A stretch of DNA of 64,000 bases from Isoetes taiwanensis (Eukaryota; Streptophyta; Lycopodiopsida; Isoetales; Isoetaceae): NCBI GenBank assembly GCA_021234155.1, contig JAJEKV010000045.1:7611105-7675104 (forward strand), written 5' to 3'. The translations under genes were made by a program, and so were the position numbers. This document shows positions 1-9,808 of the stretch, piece after piece; within the stretch, counting starts at the first letter, position 1, and each line of letters begins with the position of its first letter. Under the pieces are notes generated by a model that saw nothing but the letters and a program-made list of their open reading frames with translations, ran no database searches and was not told the origin of the DNA.

Positions 1-49
1 TGGGTTTCTAATTAAAATTCTACGTTTTAAAGTCATAGTGGAACCTCAC

Positions 50-725
50 CAGGGTTCGAAATTTTATGAAAAATGAGGTAAACAAAAATCCTTTTAGTTT
101 TGAAATAAATAGGACGTCTCAAATTTCAGCAAAATATGTCCAATCTAATACAAAAATAGTAGGACAAACTCCAATATCCTTAGAACAAAAAGTTCCTCGC
201 AAAGATAATGAGATCTTATAAAGGAAAACGCAATGTTTTGATGTAGCAAAAACTTTCATAAACATTTCGTACAAGATGGTCCTGCGTAGCATTGTATAGT
301 TGACGACTTGACATCTTTTTTCAAATCTCAACATATGGGTTGTGGTGGCGTGCCTTATTCGGCCATATGGACGGAATGGAATGAGAGGCCGAAAAGGGGA
401 AAAAAGGGAAAATGAGAGGGTCCAAAATAAAAAAGTTGATTTTATTTAAAAGCAAAGGTAATTAACTTTTTTGTTTGGTTAATATTTAAAAGGTGAACTT
501 TTATGTATATCTAAGATAAGTTACATGAAATAAAATATCCATACTAAAAAAAGTCCTCCTCCACTTAAAAAGAGTAGGACAAAGTCCTCCTCTTCAAAAA
601 CTAGTAGGTCCAATTCGATCCCCTTTTTTTTTGAACAATATGTCCTACTCATGTCAACAACATCTGGACATTGACAAATTTTGTAGGACAAAACGTAAAG
701 TTAACCTCACTTTTTTCGAACCCTG
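50..725. mobile_element. Non-autonomous hAT-like DNA transposon
   Basis: The ends are short terminal inverted repeats starting CAGGGTTCGAA and finishing TTCGAACCCTG. They are flanked by a perfect 8-bp duplication AACCTCAC at 42-49 and 726-733, the size made by hAT transposases. The interior repeats a motif close to GTAGGACAAA in both orientations near both ends, as expected of subterminal transposase-binding motifs. No transposase frame is visible; the 71-codon minus-strand frame at 119-334 is unremarkable. A second element with the same termini lies at 51550-51766. Confidence 0.88.
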
Positions 726-733
726 AACCTCAC

Positions 734-1503
734 CCTTTTATGATAGGGATAATGTTAGAGGGCAGGCTATTTTTTGGGGATACTGAGCCATGAATGCCCT
801 CAAGAAATACCCCCCTTCCAACCCCAAATGTGGAGGCTATTTGGTTGGACCATTTGAATATATATTTTGAGTTCCATTTAAGTTGTGACGTGCCAAGTGT
901 GCAACTTGGGTAGAAGCCATTATAAAATAGCAGAAAGCATGCAACTTTCTTTGAAGTGCAGAGGCCGTTATTAAATACAAAAAGCGCCTCCAAGGCCAAC
1001 GCCCTAACGCTTTCTTCCCCAACTCGTCTATACATGTTAGAGCATGCAGAATTTGAACCTGCATTTTGTTGCCTTGTGTTCAGTGCCCACACGATAGAAG
1101 AATATTGACCATGACGACTCGTTACGAAAGATGTTTTGCATTAAATCAAAAGAATCTAAGTTCCGAACATACAAAAAGAATCTAAGTTCCGAACATACAA
1201 AAATTGAACTGTGTTTGAGCATGGGGAATTCTAACCTCTGTAGTTTAAGGAGCCCTATAAATACTGCTCCATGGATAGATCTAAACTTAAGTCTTTAGGC
1301 CACTAGAAGCAAAATAGAAAGGCACTGTGTATTAATAGTCATCCTAAAGCCTATGATACTGACCCTGGAAATAACACACATAATAGATCTTAAATTATTA
1401 AAATCATGCAGCATATCATGAGAGAGATTTAATGTACTGTGAATCATCTATTTATATACATACCATGAGAGAGATATAAAGTATTGCCAATCATCCATTG
1501 ATG
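734..1503. other. No gene recognised
   Basis: A minus-strand 120-codon frame at 730-1092 has no recognisable motif and probably arises by chance. A 25-bp unit (AATCTAAGTTCCGAACATAC and following bases) is tandemly doubled at about 1152-1201. I see nothing else I can support. Confidence 0.4.
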
Positions 1504-1751
1504 TATTCTACCAGTTAGCATTTACAACTTATCAATAGGAGTATTCTACCAGTTAGCCCTTACAACTTATCAATAGGAGTTTAGTGAGGAAATTCTCACC
1601 AAAAATATTCTATCACATGGCATATACACTTGCTGCAGATCACCTACAGCTTAGGCCAGCCTAGCACATTGCCTAGCCAATATACCATATCATAGCTCAA
1701 CTAGACCAGCCTAGCACATTGCCTAGCCAATATACCATATTATAGCTCAAT
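1504..1751. repeat. Two short tandem duplications
   Basis: A 38-bp unit beginning TATTCTACCAGTTAG is doubled at 1504-1541 and 1542-1579. A 50-bp unit containing CAGCCTAGCACATTGCC is doubled at 1652-1701 and 1702-1751. Copies differ at only a few bases, so the duplications look recent. Confidence 0.85.
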
Positions 1752-1874
1752 TAATACTTATGTTTCTATCTGCACAAAGCAAGCAATAGCAAGCACACAC
1801 TAAAGTCTAACAATTAGCACCTGACAACCTCCACTAAATCAACCAACAATTCAATGGCAATCCTTGCAAAGACA

Positions 1875-2402
1875 GAGAATAAACAAAGCTAACAAACCCT
1901 AGCAATAATAGAAAATCATATTGCCACAAAAGATTCAGCATATAAGCATATCCATGGAATTATGAAAGAAGAAGATGGGGCTAAAGGAAGCGTAGATGTA
2001 GGCTCCTGGTAACCAGCATATGCCAGCCTTTGATAAATATAACATTTGCACCTATATGTATTCTGCAACCAAGTGAAAAATTTTGCTCATCATGAATATC
2101 TATCTATAGAACCCAATTGCATCATATACCTTGAGCACCAAAGTTTTTAAGAATTGGACAAACCTTGCAGCACCGAGAATAAACAAAAGCTAAGAAACCC
2201 TAGCAATAATAGAAAATCATATTGCCACAAAAGATTCAGCATATAAGCATATCCATGGAATTATGAAAGAAGAAGATGGGGTGAAAGGAGGCGTAGATGT
2301 AGGCTCCTGGTAACCAGCATATGCCAGTCTTTGATAAATATAACATTTGCACCTATATATATTCTGCAACCAAGTGAAAATTTTTGCTCATCATGAATAT
2401 CT
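1875..2402. repeat. Direct duplication of about 227 bp
   Basis: 1875-2101 is repeated at 2175-2402 with few differences, at about 300-bp spacing. Both copies start GAGAATAAACAAA and end near CATCATGAATATCT. The second copy abuts the HECT-like pseudogene. The intervening 73 bp are unique. No terminal inverted repeats are visible, so this looks like a segmental duplication rather than a transposon. Confidence 0.85.
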
Positions 2403-2418
2403 GTCATGAATATTTATC

Positions 2419-2784
2419 ACTTATTTTCGTTTTTGTGGTCGGGTGATTGCATTGACCTTGATGCACGGAGTGCAGTTAGAGACATATTATTTGCTGTTTC
2501 CTTCTTCAAACAACTAGCAGGTGTTCCCATAAACTTGAGAAGATGCTAAAGATGTAGATCCATGCCTGCATGAAAGTTGTAAAGAAATCTTGAACATGGA
2601 TGCTGAACTGCTGGATTCAGATGCATTAAGCCTAAATTTTGTCAGTGAAGTATATATGCTGGGTTGTCACAAAACCGTAGAACTTTGTCCTGGAGGCATG
2701 GATATGATGGTGAACAGGTGTAATAGGTTGGACTTTGTGAACCTTCTAGTGCGACAAAGACTTGGAAGGTCTGTCACACAGCAA
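2419..2784 (+). pseudogene. UPL5-like HECT E3 ubiquitin ligase fragment
   Basis: Plus-strand frames match the N-lobe of a plant HECT domain. The first reads TYFRFCGRVIALTLMHG; after a frameshift comes FFKQLAGVPINL; after another, DPCLHESCKEILNMD, LLDSDALSLNFV, VELCPGG and NRLDFVNLLVRQRLG. From family memory these line up best with Arabidopsis UPL5-type HECT ligases, which transfer ubiquitin through a C-terminal cysteine. That cysteine lobe is absent. The frame ends at CAGCAA followed by GTTAAATG, a plausible splice donor, so two ancestral exons may be represented. Two frameshifts in under 400 bp and no downstream C-lobe make this a pseudogene or gene fragment. Subfamily assignment is less certain than HECT itself. 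Confidence 0.7.
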
Positions 2785-2805
2785 GTTAAATGTATCATAT
2801 ACTTC

Positions 2806-2975
2806 TTTCTGATAATAGCTGCTTCCTGTCATTCATTGGCACTCAGTATCAAAAACTAATAAGTTCATATGCTACAAATAACAAATTTTCTTTCTGATAA
2901 TAGCTGCTTCCTGTCATTCATTGGCACTCAGTATCAAAAACTAATAAGTTCATATGCTACAAATAACAAATTTTC
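2806..2975. repeat. 85-bp tandem duplication
   Basis: 2806-2890 and 2891-2975 appear identical. The unit starts at TTTCTGATAATAGC, within sequence that would be intron of the HECT-like fragment. Confidence 0.9.
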
Positions 2976-3514
2976 TGTCTGCTTGCCTTGGTATTCTGCT
3001 GAGATATGTCATGGAACACCATTTCTCTAAGATTAATATGAGTTGCCGTATTAATATCTCTGTTACTGTTAAAAGGTGTTATGATAGAGTTCAACTTAGA
3101 TATTCCAATTCTTAACTAAGAGATCAAGCCAATCTCAAGGAACTTCATGTGGCAATGATCTGATTTTAAGTATATATGGATAATACTGAAGATGGCAAGA
3201 TCAAACTATGGGAAACATCTGATTGTATGCAGGGCCTTGTTGGTCATGTAAAAAAAGCAGGAGAAAAGGCCACATAGGTGATTTTGACTGATTATGTTTT
3301 ATGGATTGAAGAATTATGCATGATCATTAAACTAGATGCCTTCTAATCTCACCCGTTGTGTTCAATGAATTCTCCAGCTATGGACAATATAGTCTTCATG
3401 TCACGTCATTTTCAGTCTAGTAAAATGAACTATATCACTGTGTGAAGAGGTTGCCCAGGACTCATGTACAGGAATTATAGAAGAAATTGACGAATCTTGA
3501 AGATAACAACTAAC
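2976..3514. other. No complete gene; possible WD40 trace
   Basis: At about 3178-3245 the plus strand reads DGKIKLWETSDC followed by GLVGH, which resembles the end of a WD40 repeat. It is too short to call a gene. Confidence 0.25.
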
Positions 3515-3730
3515 CTTGGCAAGTGATTGATTTGGAGCTATAATGAGACTGAGCCCTTGGTCAGAAATCCTCAAGCAATTGGTGATACAAAGGCGTTGCA
3601 ATTGGCCCTTAGCCCTATCCGGATGAAGGCGACTTATCATCGGTAAGACTCTGTTGAGAGGAGGTTCAATCCGTAAATTATGCCACACATGGGTATCATT
3701 ACGCCTTTGCTTCTCGAGATACCACATACA
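3515..3730 (-). pseudogene. Leucine-rich-repeat exon fragment (F-box/LRR style)
   Basis: The minus-strand frame reads LQRLCITNCLRISDQGLSLI, the spacing of cysteine-containing LRRs in plant F-box/LRR proteins, where LRRs bind the substrate of an SCF ubiquitin ligase. The frame runs into GCCAAG followed by GTTAGT, a good donor at 3514, so it looks like an exon. I could not find an F-box or neighbouring LRR exons. Upstream on the minus strand (about 3740-3900) several frames alternate with stops. It could be a relic or one exon of a gene continuing elsewhere; the LRR assignment rests on one repeat. Confidence 0.35.
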
Positions 3731-3739
3731 ATTGTTCCA

Positions 3740-4374
3740 AACACAAACAACTCAGAACACCCAAATAAAAAGCACGTAGATCAAGCCTTCTTAGGTGCAA
3801 TATCCTCAGAGCATTTTCTGGAGCTTGGCACGAAAATCTTCTTCCGCATTTGATGAAGGACTTTGAAAATCTCAATTAGATCTTGTTCTCCGTTCTCTAC
3901 CCCCACACCTAATCCGGAGTAATTTTACCCTAATATAAGCCCCACTGGGGGATCCGGTGCCCATCGGAATCCTTGGTCACTACAGCGAAAGATGCGACAA
4001 AGCGAGTTGGATCCGCCATAGTCCCCTGGATATTATTTGCAAAGCCCATTTGGGTAGCTTCGGGAGCAATGCGGCGCGGACATCCGAGTAGAAGTAGCCG
4101 TGCCTTGCCGGCCCCGATTGAATACATGGAGCTCATATTTTCGGCTGGATTGGAATGCCAATACCTACATTCAAAAATCATCCCAAGTGCTAAGTGCTGC
4201 TAATGCGGCCACCCAAAGCGGCCAGAGAGGAATGGGGGCGGCAGAGCACGAAACAGGGGAAAAGACCATCATAGCTGCCGTAAATTCACGATAAGTACTT
4301 GCACATTGGCTATCCACATAGGGGAGGGGGGCTGTATAGTGCATTCGTCCCATTTTCAAACAGAAATTGACACA
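3740..4374. other. GC-rich sequence, no gene recognised
   Basis: Both strands have short open frames at 3930-4294 with unusually high GC, but no motif I recognise. It is host flank of Ty3 element 1. Confidence 0.4.
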
Positions 4375-4389
4375 CCATTATATATGAGT
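4375..4389. repeat. 15-bp direct repeat, left flank of Ty3 element 1
   Basis: CCATTATATATGAGT directly precedes the 5' LTR and recurs exactly at 17370-17384, directly after the 3' LTR. This looks like the target-site duplication but is much longer than the 4-6 bp usual for Ty3 integrases. Confidence 0.85.
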
Positions 4390-5959
4390 TGTGACGTTCC
4401 AAGTATTTATACGGTGTACGTATAAATATATGGGACACGTCACACGGTATAAGGCACGCCACCTGGGGGATGATAACCTAGGGGGTTGGCCACAATGGAT
4501 TTAATTAGCTATGTTAACCAAATTATTAAGGATAATTATCAAAAGACATGTGATTAAGTCAAACCATAGTAGTAAGGCGCCATTTGGCTTCACCCGGGTG
4601 GCCAACATATTGGTTGCTAAACTAGGCCACCAAAGGGCAGCGCCATCCTCAGATCTTCCCCTTCAGGACCCAACAAAGCACCAGGAGCAGCTGAGCGCTC
4701 AGGAAATTGTTGCTGCTCGCCCCCAGATCGCCAAAACACCCTTTTACTGTTGTTGCTACCCCGATACAGCCATGGAAGCACCCCTTGACAACGGGTCCAG
4801 CCGAAACTCTGGTTAGTGGTAGTTAAATTGCGTTTTGTAGAATAACACTCTAGGATTCTTTTCTGGATGGTTTTGGCTGAGACTGACCCTTCTCTGGTAA
4901 TTAGGAATACTTTTCAATTATGAATGATGCTCTGTTATGAGATGGGTCGATGTCTCTATGAGTCGATTAGTCGTTCGATGCTTGAGGGATTAAAAGGAGG
5001 GTAGAGGCCTCTGAGCTTGAGTATAGAATGCTCCTAGTATTTCCTTTAACACCCTAGTAGATTCGGCCTGTGCGCAAGAGCCCACCGGGTCATAGACGCT
5101 ATGGTCTGGCTTAGCACCAGATAAGGGACACAGTGGTGAAGTAGGGGGTGGGGTCTTGCATGAGCATAAAAGGCTCCTGAGACTCCTACAGTGAGCTAGG
5201 CGATAGCGGTCACGTGGAGGGCGGGTATGGGTCCGACACTCCCACGGGTGTAGTGGTGTGACCCGTATGGGGCACCATGCACTTTGAGTAGAATTAGGGT
5301 GAGTAAGTGGCCTGCACGGATGGGGGGGGTGTGCATGCGACGTATTCTCTAGCTCACCCACGACACCTGTGATCACGGAAGGGGGCGCCTCCCAGGCCTG
5401 CCTCATCGGACCGTGTGTCATGAACCCGGAGTAGACTCAAAGGGTGATCCTGGAGTGAGTCTCAGGAAGGCTATAAGCGGCCATAAGCGTGAATCGACCC
5501 ATCCGCAAAGTGTGCATGAGGGGGGCGGATGGAGTGGACAACCCTAGCCGATGTTCTATGCCGATAGCGCCATGCCCAGATTGGTCTGCCGAACCCACGA
5601 GACCCGGTACGGTCGGCTCCCACTATAGTGCGAGTGGGGGTAGAACACGAGGTTTGGGTGTTTTATTAGTTCGGATGCATATTATTTTTGCGTTGGTATT
5701 TAGATGGATGCGCCACCCTTCGTGGTGGTTATTTATATGTGAATTATGTTGTGTGCTAACCCTTGTATTCATGCTTCCGCGACGTAGGCGCCCATCGAAG
5801 GCGTGGGCCGAATGACCCCTTCGTGTCCTTCTTTCGGCACCATAATATGGGTGGCCGGAATAGACGGAGGGCCCTGCTCGTGGCGAGATGGACGCCATGG
5901 GAGGGGAAAGTCCCCGTATGTATACGACCGGGGGTCGTATATATTCTGGGAACGTCACA
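4390..5959 (+). repeat. 5' LTR of Ty3 element 1
   Basis: It begins TGTGACGTTCC and ends GGAACGTCACA, an 11-bp perfect terminal inverted repeat enclosing 1570 bp. It is homologous along its length to 15814-17369. AT-rich blocks are nearly identical between the two copies, whereas GC-rich blocks differ mainly by small indels. The primer-binding site follows one base after the end. Confidence 0.95.
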
Positions 5960-5960
5960 G

Positions 5961-5972
5961 TGGTATCAGAGC
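5961..5972 (+). other. Primer-binding site, initiator tRNA-Met
   Basis: TGGTATCAGAGC is the standard plant LTR-retrotransposon primer site complementary to the 3' end of initiator methionine tRNA. It lies one base beyond the LTR and is present again at 48313-48324. Confidence 0.95.
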
Positions 5973-6750
5973 CGTGATTTCGGTTGCTCGAAATCATAGC
6001 ACTGGCCAAACACTAACTTGTAGCACGGTAGTTAGGAGGAGACTAAGTTAATGTGTTGTTAGTCCTCTTTGATGCTTGGTTCGGTGTTAGGTTAAATTAG
6101 GAAATTGTAGCTTTAAGAAGGATAGGGCGACTGGAGGGCCCAAGAATTGGAAGAATTGTAAATGCCAGTGGGTAGCTCAAATGACGGAGAAGGTGCGCCC
6201 ATTGGATCGGACATACTCAAGTTACCCTAGAACGGTCGTCTCCAGGCGAAAAATAGTCAAGGGCAGGCCCGAAAACCAACTCGGGCGCCGCTTGCTTTTT
6301 ATCATCTTGCGATCCGCGGTAGAAGAGCGAAAATGCGGTGGTATTTCGACCAGTCGAGCCGAGTCAACGCAGACCCGCCCAGTCAACTTCGGCGCCCGCT
6401 TGCTTTTCGACGAACCCGGTCGGCGGGAACCGCATTATAATAATGCGGCCGGCCCACCGTATCCTCACGTATTTTGCCGTATAATTATTTTTTTAATAAT
6501 AAAATTTAAAAGTTAATAGGGAAATTTTAAAATTTTAAAAGTTATCTGGCCGTTTAAAATTTTCTTCTTGTATCTGTTTGCCTTGCCCCCTTGACCGCCG
6601 TCGGCCCGCGAGCATTTGCCATCGCCATGCCCGGACTTGAAGTTGTAAATGCCCCTTGTGTTTTTTGGGAACCCTAAGCGCTCCCTCCCGTAGCCCACCC
6701 CAGCCACCGGCCAGCCGCCGCCGGCCTTCGTAGACCCTAGCGCCACAGCT

Positions 6751-7413
6751 ATGGCCAACACCAAGAGCGCCCCTGACCCTTCCACCCTCATCATAGTGGA
6801 AATCTACGCCATGATCTCCCGGTATATGGCCACAGACCCGGCCTTCATCGACATCCTTTTGGATGAGTTGGTGAACCGGTTTGAGAACAACGATAGGATT
6901 CCCTATCCTATCTATCACTTCTCAGAGCCATTTCTGATCCGGCTGAACCTCCGCCAGCTCTCCTATACCATTGTCGAGCAACAGGACATGGTCATGGTGC
7001 TCATTAAGTTCTATCCTTCTGAACAAGAAGGGCATACCGAGGAGGAAGACATTAGAATGGAGGCCGACCGTGTCAGAGGCTTGGCCCGGGAGGATGACCA
7101 CCGAGAAATAGAGCGGGCTGATACGGCCACTCGAGGAAGGGAGTACCGGTACCTCGGGGATGGCCTTGCCGTCATAGATGGTAGAGCAATAGAGGTTCCC
7201 CCATACCGTTGGCACGAGGATTCCAGCAGTTTTATATGGGGGGAAATCCCCGATATTAGCATAGACTATCTGACAACCATTCAGATAGACATGGGTCTGC
7301 GGCCACGGCGGTACCAGGCTGAGCTTCTTCGCCGAAGCGCAGCCCAACTTTTTGCTCAGATTCAGGAAGATCTGAGGAGGGCCCGGGAGGAACGGGAGAG
7401 GCTTGAAGAATAG
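6751..7413 (+). CDS. Element 1 ORF1, N-terminal domain (unknown fold) ahead of histone H3
   Basis: This is a 220-codon frame opening MANTKSAPDPST. Residues 1-85 look globular and mixed helical; 90-130 are highly charged; the last about 30 residues (RRAREERERLEE) form a charged helix. I recognise no family. The frame closes with TAG at 7411-7413, but the same reading frame continues for 193 more codons: first EKARQDQLN, which extends the same charged helix, then a linker and a complete histone H3 core. I infer a fusion whose two halves are separated by one stop codon, either a recent mutation or a readthrough codon. It lies between PBS and gag, where Ty3 elements normally have no ORF. The start is the first in-frame ATG and follows GC-rich sequence without a clear TATA box. 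Confidence 0.75.
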   Translation: MANTKSAPDPSTLIIVEIYAMISRYMATDPAFIDILLDELVNRFENNDRIPYPIYHFSEPFLIRLNLRQLSYTIVEQQDMVMVLIKFYPSEQEGHTEEEDIRMEADRVRGLAREDDHREIERADTATRGREYRYLGDGLAVIDGRAIEVPPYRWHEDSSSFIWGEIPDISIDYLTTIQIDMGLRPRRYQAELLRRSAAQLFAQIQEDLRRAREERERLEE

Positions 7414-7992
7414 GAGAAGGCTCGACAGGATCAGCTGAACCCACAGGACGGAGGAGCATCGGGAAGTGGGCCGGGTCCAAACCCGACGCATGTGACCATT
7501 AAGCACCGAAGGAAGGGTGTAGCCCGAAAGACCGGCAGCCAGTATAAGGAAAAACTAAGGACTGTCAGGGCTTTTGGTAAGAAGGCAAGCTCCGACCGGA
7601 GGCAGCAGCGGGTGGATAGCTCCCGACCGGCTGTTGGAGCTAAGACGGTGCCAGTACCGAAGGAGCCGCCTACAAAACCTGCCCCACAAAGGAAACCCCA
7701 TCGGTACCGACCCGGTACCGTGGGCTTGCGGGAAATCCGCAAGTTCCAGAAGTCCACACAGCTTCTGATACGGAAGCTACCCTTCCAGAGGCTGGTACGG
7801 GAGATCGCGCAGCAGTTCAAGACCGACCTCCGTTTCCAGACCTTTGCAATTTTGGCACTCCAAGAGGCTGCTGAAGCCTACTTGGTGGCACTTTTTGGTG
7901 ACGCCAATCTTTGCGCGATCCACGCAAAGAGGGTAACCATAATGCCTAAGGATTTAGCCCTCGCCCGCAGGATTCGGGGGGAGCATCCTTAG
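7414..7992 (+). CDS. Element 1 ORF1, C-terminal histone H3 domain
   Basis: From about 7693 to the stop at 7990-7992 the frame is a full histone H3 core: [74 protein letters not shown], ending ARRIRGEHP. By eye it differs from plant H3 consensus at roughly 15 of about 98 positions; lysines matching K56, K64, K79, K115 and K122 are kept. Loop 1 has canonical rather than CENH3 length. The preceding about 65 residues replace the H3 tail and are very diverged, keeping an ARKT motif reminiscent of the H3 K9 context. There is no in-frame ATG near this part (7492 is GTG), so translation must come from the upstream ORF1 half. It is intronless. Function is unknown; incorporation into or mimicry of nucleosomes is inference. 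Confidence 0.9.
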   Translation, partial: EKARQDQLNPQDGGASGSGPGPNPTHVTIKHRRKGVARKTGSQYKEKLRTVRAFGKKASSDRRQQRVDSSRPAVGAKTVPVPKEPPTKPAPQRKPHRYRPGTVGLREIRKFQKSTQLLIRKLPFQRLVREIAQQFKTDLRFQTFAILALQEAAEAYLVALFGDANLCAIHAKRVTIMPKDLALARRIRGEHP

Positions 7993-8179
7993 CATATTTT
8001 GCGGGGCTCCGTATTGTAAATATTTTCTTTTGGTATTTAATAAAAACTTTTTTTTTATTATTTATTTTATTTTGTATTAAAAACTTATTTATTTTGTATT
8101 AAATATGAAAAAAATGCTGACGTCGACTTTTAAAGTTCATTTCAATTGTTTCTCTTCCTCTCTCCTCCCTTATAGCGCC

Positions 8180-9238
8180 ATGGCTGCCGCTGACCTTGTC
8201 GCTTGGTACCATGACGGAGAGAAATGGGATCCGCAAGTCCCTTTCGACCTGCTGCGGCCTTTGCTATGCCAGCGCCTAGATCTCCTCGCCAATATGCAGA
8301 GGCACCCAGATTACGCCGGATTCTTGGACTTCTACATGGAGGAAATGCTTCCTCTGTGTATTCCTCTTGGGGATCCTCCCCAACTGTATCTGGAGCAGGA
8401 GGTAGTCCGGGAGATGTTAGGGGGAGACACCCATGCTTATGATGTCCTGAAGGGGAAGCTCCGATGGGGCAAACACTTGCCTATGGTGCAGCATCAGGGG
8501 CGGCAATATCTAGAAGTTACCTTCGCCCTAGCCATCCTCATGGATCAATACGTCGAGGATGAAACCTTGCCTATAGAAAAAGGCAAACTGCCTGAGTCTT
8601 CCGAGGAGGGGGAAGACGAACACATAGGTATGGGCGACTTCGCTCGTTGGAAACAGTTAGCAGAAGAGTTGCCACCGCGCCGTGAGCAAGCTATAGGCTT
8701 GTCAGGGTTAGACGGCCTTCCAGTTATCTATCACCAAGGGCAAGAGTACCTTCTCTTGGATGATATTATCTGGACTTATCACATGGTGACCGGATTTCGA
8801 CGCAAGCGCAAAGACCATGTGCTTTATGAGCTTGCGGAGTACTGTATGGACGATTTCATCGACTTCAATTCTACTGAGCTTCCTCCAGAGGTGCAGCAGC
8901 TGCTCCAGTTCCGCCAAGAGACCGTAGAGCCGGCAGAGACTCTACTACGTCTTCGGGACTTCGTGATGCAGGAGCCGGCCTCTCAGCCCTCACCAGATGC
9001 CTTCACGGCTATGGGACCTCACGTCCTAAATATCAACATGGTTGAGGTTCCCTCCGATTCAGATGACGAGGGAGAGGATTTATATCATAATCCTGCTCAT
9101 ACGAAGGAGGAGCAACAGGAGCTTAAGGAGGAAGAAGTCTCTATGGATTTGGATAAGGAAGTGGCTACGTCCGAGACCTCGCAAGGGAAGGTGCTGGGCA
9201 ACCACCTTACCCGTTTCTTTTTGTCAGCCTTCCGATAG
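8180..9238 (+). CDS. Element 1 ORF2, unknown protein with acidic tail
   Basis: This is an uninterrupted 352-residue frame from MAAADLVAWYHDGEKW. An upstream in-frame ATG at 8105 lies in AT-rich sequence and would add a hydrophobic stretch, so I prefer 8180. Two segments resemble one another: HLPMVQHQGRQYL (about residue 105) and GLPVIYHQGQEYLLL (about 185), suggesting a duplicated module. The last about 65 residues are strongly acidic (SDSDDEGED, KEEQQELKEEE), as seen in many histone-binding proteins; that parallel is inference. I recognise no named domain. It follows the H3-bearing ORF by about 190 bp of very AT-rich DNA. Its intact frame contrasts with the decayed gag-pol downstream. Confidence 0.6.
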   Translation: MAAADLVAWYHDGEKWDPQVPFDLLRPLLCQRLDLLANMQRHPDYAGFLDFYMEEMLPLCIPLGDPPQLYLEQEVVREMLGGDTHAYDVLKGKLRWGKHLPMVQHQGRQYLEVTFALAILMDQYVEDETLPIEKGKLPESSEEGEDEHIGMGDFARWKQLAEELPPRREQAIGLSGLDGLPVIYHQGQEYLLLDDIIWTYHMVTGFRRKRKDHVLYELAEYCMDDFIDFNSTELPPEVQQLLQFRQETVEPAETLLRLRDFVMQEPASQPSPDAFTAMGPHVLNINMVEVPSDSDDEGEDLYHNPAHTKEEQQELKEEEVSMDLDKEVATSETSQGKVLGNHLTRFFLSAFR

Positions 9239-9252
9239 GGGCAAGTCCTTTT

Positions 9253-9580
9253 TATAGCCTGAGATTTAGGGCCGGAGGCTGAAGCTTCATGGTGGACCCT
9301 CCGTGCTCTCTCTACGCTGGCCGACCACAAGAAGCTCCCCTATCGTACGTTTACTTATGTACTCGTGCGACGGGATCTTGCTCTGACGGCCTTGGGTCAA
9401 GATATTGCACCCTGGATGAGCATGAAGCTCCTTACGGCAGCCCCATTGGCCGTTGCCTATCCACCAGAGGTTGCATCTATTGCAGCTGCCACAGTAGACC
9501 CCGGGATGACTCTGCTGCGACACCGACCGCCTCCACCACCTCCTAGGCCTTCGGATGAAGAGGGAGGACCTAGCTCTTAA
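9253..9580 (+). CDS. Element 1 ORF3, short proline-rich-ended frame
   Basis: About 108 codons are open from just after ORF2 to the TAA at 9578-9580. The frame contains YRTFTYVLVRRDLALTALG and a tail of six consecutive prolines followed by SDEEGGPSS. It has no early ATG, so it may be a downstream exon of ORF2 (a GTG follows AAG near 9190) or a frameshifted extension. No family recognised. Confidence 0.4.
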
Positions 9581-9808
9581 ACTAATTGTACTACGCATTT
9601 TTATATTGCGTATGATTGTGAAATTTTGGTTTGGCAAATGCCTTGGCCATGTTATAATATGATATACCTTGTTTCCTCATTAAATATAGTTACTGTCTTG
9701 ATAAGTATAAGTGAATTGTTCTTTTCCATGATGTCCTCTACAAAGTATTGGCGTTTGGAATATATTGGAATTATAAAATGTTCTATATTCATTTCTACTG
9801 TCTTGCAG

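Noticed and set aside
730-1092. 120-codon minus-strand frame as a gene
   Set aside because: No motif, no splice or promoter context, and composition typical of chance frames.
7492-7992. Histone H3 ORF taken as starting at 7492
   Set aside because: The codon at 7492 is GTG, not ATG; the preceding frame is open back to the TAG at 7411, so the H3 part is better read as the C-terminus of the upstream ORF.
7690-7992. H3 domain as a CENH3 (centromeric) variant
   Set aside because: Loop 1 and the FKTDLRFQ region have canonical H3 length and sequence, and the core is much closer to canonical H3 than CENH3 usually is.
7414-7992. H3 as an independent processed pseudogene inserted in the retrotransposon
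   Set aside because: There is no poly(A) run or target duplication, the frame continues from the upstream ORF, and a related element has H3 remnants at the same place.
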